DNA of 61,781 nucleotides, taken from Acidobacteriota bacterium. GTDB lineage: Bacteria > Acidobacteriota > Terriglobia > Acidiferrales > UBA7541. How positions within the stretch are numbered: the stretch's first letter is position 1; every line of letters starts with the position of its first letter. The position numbers were made by a program, and so were the translations under genes. The stretch lies in the NCBI GenBank assembly GCA_013286465.1, contig JABDFR010000009.1, positions 1 to 61,781 on the forward strand, given 5' to 3'. Positions 39,080 through 48,446 of the stretch are shown piece after piece. The notes beneath the pieces are model-generated. The model worked only from the letters and a program-made list of their open reading frames with translations, ran no database searches and was not told the origin of the DNA.

Positions 39080-40272
39080 GTTAACTTGAAGACCAGACAC
39101 GTCACGTCGTCGTGCTGCCGTGTGGCGCCGACGAAGCGATCGACATCATTCATCAGCTGCTGCAAAATTGACGCTGCGTCCGAATGACCGACCGCCTGAA
39201 TGCAAGCAATCATGCGCGTTTCGCCATACTCCGAATCCGTCTGGTCGCGCGCTTCGACAACGCCATCGGTGAAAATTATCAGCGCGTCGCCCGGACTGAT
39301 CGCGATTTTTGTGCAGTCATAGCCTGTGGCCAATCCCGGCGACACAATTCCCAGTGGCGGGCCGCCTTCGGTCAGGCGTTCGATGCGGCCATCCGCGCGT
39401 CGCAGCACGGGAGCATTGTGCCCGGCACCTACATACGTGAGCGTGCCATGCGCGGCGTCGAGTTCGGCGAAGAACGCGGTGGTAAAGCGCAGGCCATCGA
39501 GGCTATGCGCACAAGAATAGCGATTGAGCGCGCGAACGAGTTCGTCGAGCGGACCAGGCGCCGCGGCAAGCGTATGCAGACTCGCTTGAAAAGTGGCCAT
39601 GAGCAAAGCAGCCGGCACGCTTTTTCCCGCGACATCGGCGACGACAAGAAGCAAAGACCCTGGCTCGTTGCTGCCCGGCGCCGTCGGCCGCTCGAATGCG
39701 TCGTAGTAATCGCCGGCCACCGTGTTTGCCGGGCGCGTGGCAAAAGCAATATCGACGCCGGGAATCGCGGGCGGTGCGTGCGGCACGAGCCAGCGTTGAA
39801 TTTCGCGCGCGATTTCCAAATCGCGTTTCATGATCACGCGATCGGCAAGCTCTAGCGCCACCAAAATAAAGAATGCGATCGCGGCAAACTCGTAGAAGTT
39901 GCCGGTATCTTCGCCCTTCGCATGCGGCAGGAAAATTTCGATCACTGGAAAGAAAAACAAGCCGACGGCGATCAGCATCAAAATTCGCCGGGCCGGCGAA
40001 AGCTTCATCAACATCACATGAAAAAGCGCCCAGGCCGAGCGGAAGAATCGCTTGATGCCTCTCTTTTGCGGCAGCGACCCCCAATCCACTTCGCGCGAAT
40101 AGAGGCCGTAGCTTTCGGTTGCCTCGCTGCGGAATTGCCGCCAAAGCTGATCGATGGCCAAGCCGTTGGTAACGCGCGTCCAGAAATCCCCGACGTCGCC
40201 AACAGCGCCGCTAACACGCGCCCCAAACGGTTTCTTAACCGAAGCGTTCGACGAGGATGGATCGGAAGTCAT
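39076..40272 (-). CDS. SpoIIE/PP2C-type serine phosphatase (RsbU-like) with membrane segments
   Basis: A 398-residue protein. Two hydrophobic segments about 94-114 and 126-145, then a SpoIIE phosphatase domain about 155-398 with metal-binding aspartates in AGDYYDAF, VADVAGKSVPAALLM, FTDGVVEARD and the final QHDDVTCLV. Such enzymes release anti-sigma factor antagonists by dephosphorylation. No sensor domain is clear. The stop codon is part of a GTAG palindrome. Confidence 0.9.
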   Translation of the reverse strand: MTSDPSSSNASVKKPFGARVSGAVGDVGDFWTRVTNGLAIDQLWRQFRSEATESYGLYSREVDWGSLPQKRGIKRFFRSAWALFHVMLMKLSPARRILMLIAVGLFFFPVIEIFLPHAKGEDTGNFYEFAAIAFFILVALELADRVIMKRDLEIAREIQRWLVPHAPPAIPGVDIAFATRPANTVAGDYYDAFERPTAPGSNEPGSLLLVVADVAGKSVPAALLMATFQASLHTLAAAPGPLDELVRALNRYSCAHSLDGLRFTTAFFAELDAAHGTLTYVGAGHNAPVLRRADGRIERLTEGGPPLGIVSPGLATGYDCTKIAISPGDALIIFTDGVVEARDQTDSEYGETRMIACIQAVGHSDAASILQQLMNDVDRFVGATRQHDDVTCLVFKLT

Positions 40273-40351
40273 CGGAGGGAATTATAGGACAGCGCGGGTC
40301 GTATGAGAAAAGATGGACCAACATGCACGAGCGATCGGAGTCCCGGCTGTT

Positions 40352-40516
40352 GTACTGCTGGCGTCCCGCCCGGCTCTTACGAGCAAACCTGCGGCAAATG
40401 GCGCGATCGACGGCGACGCTCATTAATACCGGCTCATTCAGATGTGCAGTCGGACGGCGTTTGTGGCGCTTGGCAAAATCTGCGTTCGTAAGAGTCGGCA
40501 GAGATGCCGGCGGTAC
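40352..40516. repeat. Inverted palindrome doublet C (class I)
   Basis: Begins GTACTGCTGGCGTCCCG and ends GGCGGTAC, so both GTAG ends have drifted to GTAC. 165 bases in total. It fills the gap between the phosphatase and dinB starts. It shares the CTTACGAGCA inner end with doublet B. Confidence 0.75.
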
Positions 40517-40521
40517 AAAAG

Positions 40522-41790
40522 CTAATGTTTATCGGGGCTGTTGAGCGAACCACCCAGCTGGATTTTGTTGAAGCCGAAGCGATCGCGCAGTTTGTCGGCA
40601 GCGCGAGCCAGGCGCTCAAGTTTTTCTTTCTGCTCGGCATCGAGTAAAGCCAGTTGCGTCGTCGCGCCGGTCAGCGATTCGAGCGAAACGCCGACCAGAC
40701 GCAGCTTGGCGCGCCCGTCCCAATTTTGCGCGAACAGCGATTTCGCCGTTGCGGTGATTGCTCCGTCTAAATCCGAAGGCTCGGCAAGAGTTTTGCTGCG
40801 CGTGATGGTGCGGAAATCGGTGAAACGAATCGTCACGCTTACCGTGCGCACGTAAAGTCCGGATTCGCGCAAACGCTTAGCCGCTTTTTGCGCGAGATAG
40901 CTGAGCGTCGATTCGAGATGCGCACGATCGTGCGTATCGACGCCGAAAGTTTCGTTGTGCGAAATCGATTTCGGCTCGGCGTCCACGAAAAATTCGTAGG
41001 AGTCCTGCCCCAGCGCTTTGCGATAAAGTGCCGTCCCCCAGCGGCCAAAGGAATCTTCCAGTTTTTCGAGCGGAATAGCGGCGAGTTGGCCGACCGTGCG
41101 AATGCCGCTCGCATTCAGCGCCGCTTCAGTGGCGCGGCCGATGCCGGGAATCTTTCGCACGTCGAGAGGCGCCAGAAAATCTGCTTCCATGCCCGCGGGT
41201 ATCCAAACCAAACCTTGCGGCTTGGCCTGATCCGAGCCAACTTTCGCAACGAGCCGCGTGGATGCCAACCCGGCCGAGCAGGGCAGCCCGGTCGACTTGC
41301 GAATTTCGCGCAAAAGTTTATCGGCGGCAACGAGCGGCGGCCCGTGCAGTCGTTCGGTGCCGCTAAAATCGAGATAAGCCTCATCCACCGAAGCCATTTC
41401 CACGCGTGGCGCATGACGCGCAAGAATCTCCGCGATCCGATCGCTCCATTGCGAATAAAGTCCGTGGCTATTGTTCAGAAAAATTCCGTGCGGGCAGAGC
41501 TTGCCAGCCGTGCGGAGTGGCATCGCCGAATGAACGCCAAAGCGCCGCGCTTCATAACTCGCAGAAGTGACCACGCCACGCTGATCTTTTTGTCCGCCAA
41601 CGATTACCGGCAACCCGCGCAACTCAGGCCGCGAAAGGAGCTCCACGGACACGAAGAAGGCGTCCATGTCGATGTGCAGAATCGGAGTAAGCGCGCTCGC
41701 CGAAGCGGAAGTAAATTCGACCGTAGCGCTCGGTGTCGCACTAGTCGCAGGCGGTGAATGTTTGGCGCGGAATCGAGCAAGGTCCGGCAT
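40522..41790 (-). CDS. dinB: DNA polymerase IV
   Basis: A 422-residue Y-family translesion polymerase. ILHIDMDAFFVSVE and SVDEAYLDFSG carry the catalytic acidic residues; the thumb and little-finger domains follow, including IPGIGRATEAAL. The N-terminal 40 residues before ILHIDMDAF are longer than usual and may reflect a later real start. A TATATT box lies about 20 bases upstream. No beta-clamp motif is obvious at the C-terminus. Confidence 0.93.
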   Translation of the reverse strand: MPDLARFRAKHSPPATSATPSATVEFTSASASALTPILHIDMDAFFVSVELLSRPELRGLPVIVGGQKDQRGVVTSASYEARRFGVHSAMPLRTAGKLCPHGIFLNNSHGLYSQWSDRIAEILARHAPRVEMASVDEAYLDFSGTERLHGPPLVAADKLLREIRKSTGLPCSAGLASTRLVAKVGSDQAKPQGLVWIPAGMEADFLAPLDVRKIPGIGRATEAALNASGIRTVGQLAAIPLEKLEDSFGRWGTALYRKALGQDSYEFFVDAEPKSISHNETFGVDTHDRAHLESTLSYLAQKAAKRLRESGLYVRTVSVTIRFTDFRTITRSKTLAEPSDLDGAITATAKSLFAQNWDGRAKLRLVGVSLESLTGATTQLALLDAEQKEKLERLARAADKLRDRFGFNKIQLGGSLNSPDKH

Positions 41791-41834
41791 GGCCCGGTGG
41801 AGAGAAGAATATACACCCGCTAACGCGCGGCGAC

Positions 41835-42302
41835 TTACATAAGAACAAATGGGACTTCAAAAACGGCTGGCTTCGCTTTGCGCGAGTCTTTGGGTGGGCG
41901 CGCACAATCCATGTCCGGCCGCGCGCCCTCCCAATAGCGCATGCGAAGTCGCAACTCGCCATGAGACGGCGGCCAAAAGGGATACTCAAGCGATTTCTTC
42001 GATTCCAATACGACCGCCGAGCGCGAACCGCTCGCGCCGACCATCAACACCTTCCAGCCCTGTGGCGATTGCGATTCGATTGTAAACGGGACCTGAGTGC
42101 TGACCTGCGGATCCTTGGTCGTCGAAATTTGCCCCGATTCAACGCAGATTGTTATGGGTCCCCGGCTGCCGTTCATGACGGTCGCCGTGACTTTTTCTTC
42201 GATATGATGATTCCCACGCGGCACGCTCACTCGAACTTGCGCTCGGACGGCGGGCGTCAACGCCAGCAATGACAATAGCGCAACCAAGATTCGCGACAGC
42301 AT
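41835..42302 (-). CDS. Secreted protein, paralogue 1 of a tandem pair
   Basis: A 155-residue exported protein with a signal peptide to about residue 21 (ILVALLSLLALTPAVRAQ). The rest is beta-rich. It shares ordered segments with the next gene: QVRV.VP, VTICV.SGQ, GKWKVL or GWKVLMV, LEYPFWPP, RYW.GA.P..DCA.PP.DS. I chose the ATG at 42302 since the signal peptide starts there; the frame reaches 42440. Function unknown. Confidence 0.72.
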   Translation of the reverse strand: MLSRILVALLSLLALTPAVRAQVRVSVPRGNHHIEEKVTATVMNGSRGPITICVESGQISTTKDPQVSTQVPFTIESQSPQGWKVLMVGASGSRSAVVLESKKSLEYPFWPPSHGELRLRMRYWEGARPDMDCARPPKDSRKAKPAVFEVPFVLM

Positions 42303-42367
42303 CGAACTAGTGTCATCTCGATATGTTGCCGAAAACCATCGCATGGTTGGCGGCTGACGAAAAGATG

Positions 42368-42844
42368 TCATTTGGGCGCTGCGTGAACCGAAAACGTCGT
42401 GTCCTTGGCGTTGTGCGAATCGGGCGGTGGATGTGCGCAATCGAGACTCGGATGCGCGCCCTGCCAGTAACGCATCTGCAGCCGGATCTCACCCTTCGTC
42501 GGAGGCCAGAATGGATACTCGAGCGGCTTCCGCGGCTCGAGAACGACCGCCTCACCGGCACTTCCTTCCGGGCTGACCATCAGAACTTTCCATTTTCCGA
42601 GGACGCGCCCTTCGATGCTGAACGGGACCGGCGTGCTCACCGCGGTCGGGCCCGATTTTGATACTTGCCCGGACATGACGCAGATAGTGACCGTTTCGCC
42701 GCTTTCATTCTCTACCGTCGCCGTGATTTTTTCGCTGACCACGAAACTTTTCCCAGGCACAGTGACGCGCACTTGCGCCGATAAGCTCGCCGCGAACACC
42801 AACACGAGAATCATTGAGCCTGCAATGGTTCGAAGAACGTTCAT
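42368..42844 (-). CDS. Secreted protein, paralogue 2 of a tandem pair
   Basis: A 158-residue exported protein with a signal peptide (TIAGSMILVLVFAASLSAQ) and the same domain as the downstream gene. Both lie on the minus strand, 65 bases apart, so they arose by tandem duplication and probably share a transcript. I chose the ATG at 42844; a TTG 18 bases upstream is less likely. Function unknown. Confidence 0.72.
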   Translation of the reverse strand: MNVLRTIAGSMILVLVFAASLSAQVRVTVPGKSFVVSEKITATVENESGETVTICVMSGQVSKSGPTAVSTPVPFSIEGRVLGKWKVLMVSPEGSAGEAVVLEPRKPLEYPFWPPTKGEIRLQMRYWQGAHPSLDCAHPPPDSHNAKDTTFSVHAAPK

Positions 42845-42916
42845 ATTTTTGATCCGATTCAAAGGTGGATTGAATTGCGTTCACAGCTATGGACGAAATC
42901 CATGGACGAAAGGTTT

Positions 42917-43876
42917 CTAGCCATCCGCTGCGAGCGCGGAGATCACGCGCGGAATTCCGGCTAAGTCGTTAGTGACGCGGATATCGCTCCAAGCGCGCGT
43001 TTGCTCCAGCATCTGCCGCACGCCGGGAAGGGAATTGTGGCCGAGTTCAAGAAGCAACAGTCTGCCCGATTTGAGAAAGGTGGAGGCCTCGCGAATGAGC
43101 GGAGCATAGATCGCCAGGCCATCATCGCCGGCAAAAAGGGCGATCGGCGGTTCGTGCCCGCGAACTTCGCATTGCATTCCCGCAGCTTCGCCAAGCGGAA
43201 TGTAAGGCGGATTGCTGACAATGACGTCAAATCGCGGCACTCGTTCCCGTAGCGCGGGCTGCCAGCCGGCGTTTTTGTGCGGAGCGGCAAAATCACTCGT
43301 GTGTTCTGGATTCTGCGGCGAGAGGCTTTCGTCGCTGCGGAATAATTCGAACAGATCGCTCTCAACAAACTGGATGCGATCGGCGACATTGTGCCGCGCG
43401 GCATTCCGTCGAGCCACCTCAAGAGCCTCGCGCGAAATATCCGTAGCAATTATCTCCGCATGCGGAAGCTCATGCGCCAAAGCTACCGCCAAACAGCCAG
43501 AACCGGTGCCGATGTCGACGATTCGCAGCGGCGCATTTTTGCGTTCGGTCTCGAGGCGCTCAAGCGTCGCTTCAATCACGTGCTCGGTCTCGGGGCGGGG
43601 AATCAAGACAGCAGGAGTCACTTCGAAATCCAGTCCCCAAAATTCCTGCTTGCCGGTCAAATATTGTGTAGGAGCGCCGGTGGCGCGTTGAGCGATGAGC
43701 GCTTGAAACTTCTCGAGCGTGGCCAACGGGATTTCGTCTTCCGGATGCGTGTACAGCGAGGTTCGATCGCGGTCTAGCGCGTGCATCAATAGCAATTCGG
43801 CAGCAAGGGCGTGGGAAGGCACGCCGGCGGATTCGAGGCGGGTCCTTGCTTCTCGCAATGCGCTGCGGCTATTCAT
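42917..43876 (-). CDS. prmC: Release factor glutamine methyltransferase PrmC
   Basis: A 319-residue enzyme that methylates the GGQ glutamine of release factors. Visible are the SAM motif DIGTGSG (121-127) and the NPPY motif at 222-225. About 30 residues are inserted between them (roughly 180-212), including HKNAGWQPALRE at 200-211, whose DNA matches a class I palindrome. It lies 40 bases after prfA in the same direction. Confidence 0.92.
   Translation of the reverse strand: MNSRSALREARTRLESAGVPSHALAAELLLMHALDRDRTSLYTHPEDEIPLATLEKFQALIAQRATGAPTQYLTGKQEFWGLDFEVTPAVLIPRPETEHVIEATLERLETERKNAPLRIVDIGTGSGCLAVALAHELPHAEIIATDISREALEVARRNAARHNVADRIQFVESDLFELFRSDESLSPQNPEHTSDFAAPHKNAGWQPALRERVPRFDVIVSNPPYIPLGEAAGMQCEVRGHEPPIALFAGDDGLAIYAPLIREASTFLKSGRLLLLELGHNSLPGVRQMLEQTRAWSDIRVTNDLAGIPRVISALAADG
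43249..43277. repeat. GTAG palindrome inside prmC
   Basis: GTAGCGCGGGCTGCCAGCC and then GGCGTTTTTG on the plus strand. It resembles class I and encodes in-frame residues of prmC on the minus strand. Confidence 0.6.
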
Positions 43877-43916
43877 CTCTGTGGCAGCATTTTTCTACGT
43901 CGAGCGGGCGGATAAC

Positions 43917-45008
43917 TTAGGTGTCGCCGAGTTCTTCGTTCAGCCGCTCGGATTCATAGTGCGTCACCAAGGCATCGACGATTGGCGCCAGCTTGCCTTC
44001 CATCACCAGATCGAGCTGGTGCAGCGTCAATCCTATGCGGTGATCGCTGACGCGATTCTGCGGAAAATTGTAAGTGCGGATTTTTTCGGAGCGGTCGCCA
44101 GTCTTAATCTGCCCGCGGCGCTCGGCCGCGATCAGCGCATGCTGCTTTTCCTGCTCCTGCTCGTATAGACGCGCGCGCAGAACGCGCATCGCCTTCGCGC
44201 GATTCTTGATCTGCGATTTTTCATCCTGCTGCGAAACCACCAGGCCTGAAGGAATATGCGTGATGCGCACGGCCGAATAAGTAGTGTTGACCGATTGCCC
44301 GCCGGGCCCAGAAGAGCAGAACGTATCGATGCGCAGATCTTTGGCTTCAATCTTGATATCGATTTCATCCGCTTCCGGAAGCACCGCGACGGTCGCAGCG
44401 GAAGTATGAATGCGGCCCTGCTGCTCCGTTGCCGGCACGCGCTGTACGCGATGCACGCCGCTCTCGTACTTCAACTTCGAATAAACTTTATTGCCCTGAA
44501 TTGCCGCGACAACTTCCTTCATGCCGCCAATCGAGGACGGCGAGCTCTCGAGCACCTCAACGCGCCATCCCTGGGTTTCGGCATAGCGTGAGTACATGCG
44601 AAATAGCTCACCGGCGAAAAGCGAAGCCTCGTCGCCACCCGTTCCGGCGCGAATTTCGACGATGACGTTCTTCTCATCATTCGGATCGCGCGGCAGCAGC
44701 AAAAGCTTCAATTCGCGCTCGGCATTTTGCAGCCGTTCCTCAAGAACGCGCTGCTCGTCGTGCCCCATCTGCTTCATCTCAGCGTCGTCAGTCTCAGCGA
44801 GCAATTGCTTGACGCCAGTGAGCCCCTTCTCAATTTCCTTCCATTCGCGATATTTATTGACCACCGCGGAGAGCTCCGCATGCGTCTTCGCGAGCTTCTG
44901 GTAACGCGCTGAGTCTGAATGGACTTCAGGCGATGAGAGTTGCTGCGTTAACTCCTCATACTTCGATTCAATCTGGATCAGCTTGTCGTACAGCTTGTCT
45001 TTTGACAT
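43917..45008 (-). CDS. prfA: Peptide chain release factor 1
   Basis: A 363-residue factor that ends translation at UAA and UAG. The catalytic motif [15 protein letters not shown] is near residue 230 and the release-factor domain structure is complete. Followed by prmC, its modifying enzyme, as in many bacteria. ATG start, weak ribosome site. Confidence 0.97.
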   Translation of the reverse strand: MSKDKLYDKLIQIESKYEELTQQLSSPEVHSDSARYQKLAKTHAELSAVVNKYREWKEIEKGLTGVKQLLAETDDAEMKQMGHDEQRVLEERLQNAERELKLLLLPRDPNDEKNVIVEIRAGTGGDEASLFAGELFRMYSRYAETQGWRVEVLESSPSSIGGMKEVVAAIQGNKVYSKLKYESGVHRVQRVPATEQQGRIHTSAATVAVLPEADEIDIKIEAKDLRIDTFCSSGPGGQSVNTTYSAVRITHIPSGLVVSQQDEKSQIKNRAKAMRVLRARLYEQEQEKQHALIAAERRGQIKTGDRSEKIRTYNFPQNRVSDHRIGLTLHQLDLVMEGKLAPIVDALVTHYESERLNEELGDT

Positions 45009-45194
45009 GGCTGTGCCTCGCGAACACGCGAAATGGAAATAGGAAAATAAAAACGAGAAAGCTTGCCGGTTGATGCAGACGCCGTCGGTGCGGCGCGAGG
45101 GATTCAGCTAATAAAACGTTGCAGTCATTGATAACAGCCTGAAACAAGAATAGGCGCAAGGTTAGGGCCTGTCAAATTGGCGTCCGCCGGCGCG

Positions 45195-45223
45195 TTGCTG
45201 TGGTCTGCGTCGTGTAATACGAT
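45195..45223 (+). promoter_or_regulatory. Promoter of the Rieske oxygenase gene
   Basis: TTGCTG at 45195-45200, a 17-base spacer and TACGAT at 45218-45223. The -10 box lies 12 bases before the ATG, so the leader would be at most about 6 bases, and no Shine-Dalgarno sequence is present. Confidence 0.45.
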
Positions 45224-45235
45224 ACGTCCGCGACT

Positions 45236-46351
45236 ATGAGCGAAACCGCTACGCAACTGGCACAAGCCGCGCGCGATGACGCGGGCATGCTCTTCGGCTT
45301 TTGGTATCCGGCCGCCCGCTCCACACTTGTTCGCCGAAATCAAATGACGACCGCGCTGCTGCTGGAAATTCCGCTGTCGCTCGGGCGCGATCGCGAAGGC
45401 CGGCCGTTCGCCATGCGCGATGCGTGCCCGCATCGCGGCATGCCGTTGTCGTTCGGGCGTCTCGAAGCGAACAATGTCGAGTGCAGTTATCACGGCTGGC
45501 AATTTGATGTGCACAGCGGGCAATGCGCCGTGATTCCCTCGCTCACCGCAGATTCCAAATTAAAGTGCGATCGAATTTTCGCAGATGCGTTTCCCTGCGA
45601 AGAGCGCGACGGCTACATCTGGGTTTTTGTTCCGGAGCCCGACGCGCGCACGCAATCTCCATCGGCGTCAGCGGCACCAACGCCGGCGCCGGAGCTGCCG
45701 AAATTCAGCGCCGATTTTCACATCGCGCATCTTTCGGCAGAAATGCCGGTAAGCGTCGACCACGGAATCATCGGCTTGATGGATCCGGCGCACGGTCCGT
45801 TCGTTCATCAAGCGTGGTGGTGGCGCAGTCGCCGCAGCATCCACGATAAGCAGAAAGCGTTCGAGCCAATCGCCAACGGTTTTCGCATGAGCACGCACAC
45901 TCCGTCGTCCAACAGCGCGCCATACAAATTGCTGAAAGCGCTTTATGGCGCGCCTGTGACGACCACGATCGATTTCGTTCTGCCCAATATGCGCTTCGAG
46001 CAAACGCGCTGCGGCCGCGCCTGGTTTTCGAGCCGCGCCACCGTCACGCCGGTGCGCCGCGATCTCTGCCGGCTCGATTTTTGCGCGGCGTGGAATGTTG
46101 CGCCGTGGGGCGCATTTATCGGCGCGGGCTTGCGCGTTTTCGGTCCGCGTTTTATTCGGCAGGATACGGAAACGATGGCCAAGCAATCCATCGGATTGAA
46201 GCATCGGCCGAAATTGATGCTGATCGATGATGCGGACCGCCCGGCAAAATGGTATTTCGCATTGAAGGCGGCTTACCTGGAATCGCGGCGAACGGGCGCG
46301 CCCATGGTGCATCCGATGGATGGACCGGTCACGCTGCGATGGCGGTCGTAA
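45236..46351 (+). CDS. Rieske non-haem iron oxygenase
   Basis: A 371-residue ring-hydroxylating or related oxygenase. The Rieske [2Fe-2S] ligands are C64, H66, C83 and H86; the catalytic iron site D183-x2-H186-x4-H191 follows. The pattern resembles pheophorbide a oxygenase-type and sterol-type enzymes; the substrate is unknown. No reductase gene is adjacent. The stop codon TAA overlaps a class I palindrome at 46347-46377. Confidence 0.87.
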   Translation: MSETATQLAQAARDDAGMLFGFWYPAARSTLVRRNQMTTALLLEIPLSLGRDREGRPFAMRDACPHRGMPLSFGRLEANNVECSYHGWQFDVHSGQCAVIPSLTADSKLKCDRIFADAFPCEERDGYIWVFVPEPDARTQSPSASAAPTPAPELPKFSADFHIAHLSAEMPVSVDHGIIGLMDPAHGPFVHQAWWWRSRRSIHDKQKAFEPIANGFRMSTHTPSSNSAPYKLLKALYGAPVTTTIDFVLPNMRFEQTRCGRAWFSSRATVTPVRRDLCRLDFCAAWNVAPWGAFIGAGLRVFGPRFIRQDTETMAKQSIGLKHRPKLMLIDDADRPAKWYFALKAAYLESRRTGAPMVHPMDGPVTLRWRS

Positions 46352-46377
46352 GATGCCGGGCTGAAGCCCGCCGCTAC
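46347..46377. repeat. GTAG-family palindrome, class I (single)
   Basis: Minus strand GTAGCGGCGGGCTTCAGCCC and then GGCATCTTAC. The plus-strand GTAA end contains the Rieske stop codon. Confidence 0.75.
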
Positions 46378-46390
46378 GAAGGCAATGCGC

Positions 46391-47176
46391 CTAGTCTGTG
46401 ATGCTGCTCAAAAACGGATAATGATCCGCCGCTCCCATAAAAAACAGCATCGGGAATGACAGCCAAAAAGCTACTCTCGCCGCGAATAGCGACCACTGGC
46501 GCAGCCGATCCGCTTCAGGCGGCATCGGCGTCCCATTTTCAGCGGCAGCCCGATTCCACTGAATGAGCTTTATCTGCACGCGCCAAACAACTCCCCACGC
46601 GTTCATCAACATAATCAAACCAAGCCCGCCGCCAATGCCGATCGAGAGATGGCTATTCGATGAGTTCGGGCCGCCATTCGCAACCAGCGCCGCGTAAGAC
46701 GCCGCGATTACAACAATCGCGATCAGCACGCCACGCAACGCGCGCTGATTGATTGCGCCGCCCCACGGCATTTGCAGCGCGTAAATAATCACGTAAGCCA
46801 CCATCCAGATCGCGAACCACTCGCCGAACCAAATCCCCAGCAGCCCAGGCCGGCCTGCATTCGCCGCATCCTGCTTCAAAATAATGGTGAAGTACCGCAG
46901 CCCGACGAGCACGGTAATCATCGCCGACCAGCGAAACCACGACATCGCCCGCGACATCAATGGCGCATAGATTTTTGCACGCACCGAAGGCTCAAGCGCG
47001 CCGAACAAAGGCACGCCAACTAAATTGAAAAAGTACAGCAAGCCAATCCAGATAATTCCGAAAACGATATGCAGCCAGCGCAGCGCGATCTCTTCGGTAG
47101 CGGTGCCACCGGATGGAAAGCTGATGTGCGGTTGCTGCACGGCGTGAAAGAGAAACGCAATTATTGTCGCGATCAT
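46391..47176 (-). CDS. PuuD-like membrane protein without cytochrome domain
   Basis: A 261-residue protein with about seven membrane segments. The N-terminal HIVFGIIWIGLLYFFNLVGVPLF and the later WFGEWFAIWMVAYVIIYAL fit the membrane domain of urate hydroxylase PuuD. The C-terminal cytochrome c domain of true PuuD is absent and no purine gene is nearby, so urate oxidation is not supported. Confidence 0.75.
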   Translation of the reverse strand: MIATIIAFLFHAVQQPHISFPSGGTATEEIALRWLHIVFGIIWIGLLYFFNLVGVPLFGALEPSVRAKIYAPLMSRAMSWFRWSAMITVLVGLRYFTIILKQDAANAGRPGLLGIWFGEWFAIWMVAYVIIYALQMPWGGAINQRALRGVLIAIVVIAASYAALVANGGPNSSNSHLSIGIGGGLGLIMLMNAWGVVWRVQIKLIQWNRAAAENGTPMPPEADRLRQWSLFAARVAFWLSFPMLFFMGAADHYPFLSSITD

Positions 47177-47197
47177 GTCGAAAACCTCGGCGATACG

Positions 47198-48373
47198 CTA
47201 ACGAGCCTCGCAGGAAGTGTCAATCGATGGCCGCAAGCAGGCGAGCGCCCATCGCGCATGCTCCGCGAGGACCGCATCGTCGGATGCGGCGAGGCGCTCG
47301 AGCAGCGCCGAGATTTTCGCGTACTCGGATGAGCTTGGAGTCAGAGCGGAATTTCCAAGCGCGACACAAGTATTGCGCACCAGCCCGCGCCATTTCGTCC
47401 GCTTCACCGCGCTGCCGCGGAATTGTTCGCTGAACTCTTCTTGAGTCATGGATGCGAGAGCTGCAAGGCGCGGCGAGAAGAGTGATTCGCCTTCTATGGC
47501 CGCGTCTGCGGGCCCAGCGCTCACGGCTTCATTTTGTTTCGCGATGAGCGGTCGCGGCAAAAATTCGGCGAGCGGAGTCACCGGCACATGGCGATTCCAT
47601 GGACAAACGTCCTGGCAAATATCGCAACCGAAAACCATGCGGCCGATGCCGGGACGCAGATCCTCGGGAATCGCGCCGCGCAACTCGATCGTCAGATAAG
47701 AGATGCATCGTCGAGCATCGAGAAGATAAGGCTCGGTGATGGCCTCCGTGGGGCACGCATCGATGCACAGGCGGCACTGGCCGCACAAATCTGCGGGCAG
47801 CGCATCGCTCTCGCGGACCGACGGCTCTAGCTCCAGCGTCGTGATGATCACGCCAAGAAAAAGCCACGAGCCCAACTCTTCGTTGATAAGCATCGTGTTC
47901 TTTGCCAGCCAGCCAAGTCCGGCGTGATGCGCGGCGACTCGCTCGACGATCGGTCCGGTGTCCACATAGGCGCGCGCTTCGAATGGCTCGGTGGATGCTT
48001 CGTTCATCGCGGCTACCAGGGCATCGAGCTTTCCTCGGAGCACGTCGTGATAATCGTCGCCCCAGGCGTAACGCGAGATCCAGCCGCGCGGAACATCGTC
48101 TGCTTGGGAAACTGGGACTTCTGTCGAGTAACCGTCCCGTGTGCGGTAATTCAGCGCCGCGACGATGATGCTCCGCGCGCCTTCGACGACACTCCGCGGA
48201 TCGCTGCGGCGCGGATCGCGCAAGTAATTCATCTCGCCGGCATGTCCGCGCTCTAACCATTCCGGCAGGCGCGACAATTCTTCAAAAGCTTCGGCCCGCG
48301 CAACGCCGCAAAGATCGATTCCCAACCCGCGAGCTCGCTCCAGAATCCAAGATGTCCGCTCGGTAGCGTTCAC
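47198..48373 (-). CDS. queG: Epoxyqueuosine reductase
   Basis: A 391-residue cobalamin- and iron-sulphur-dependent enzyme for the last step of queuosine synthesis. Two ferredoxin-like [4Fe-4S] motifs: CGQCRLCIDACPTEAI and CDICQDVCPWN. The GTG at 48373 gives a near-standard length; GTG at 48388 and TTG at 48412 are also possible. It pairs functionally with tgt at 13301. Confidence 0.93.
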   Translation of the reverse strand: MNATERTSWILERARGLGIDLCGVARAEAFEELSRLPEWLERGHAGEMNYLRDPRRSDPRSVVEGARSIIVAALNYRTRDGYSTEVPVSQADDVPRGWISRYAWGDDYHDVLRGKLDALVAAMNEASTEPFEARAYVDTGPIVERVAAHHAGLGWLAKNTMLINEELGSWLFLGVIITTLELEPSVRESDALPADLCGQCRLCIDACPTEAITEPYLLDARRCISYLTIELRGAIPEDLRPGIGRMVFGCDICQDVCPWNRHVPVTPLAEFLPRPLIAKQNEAVSAGPADAAIEGESLFSPRLAALASMTQEEFSEQFRGSAVKRTKWRGLVRNTCVALGNSALTPSSSEYAKISALLERLAASDDAVLAEHARWALACLRPSIDTSCEAR

Positions 48374-48446
48374 GAGAACATCATGCACGATTACACCAAG
48401 CCCGGCGTGCAAATTTGTGGCCCAATTAGCAAGCCGCGGTGAATTC

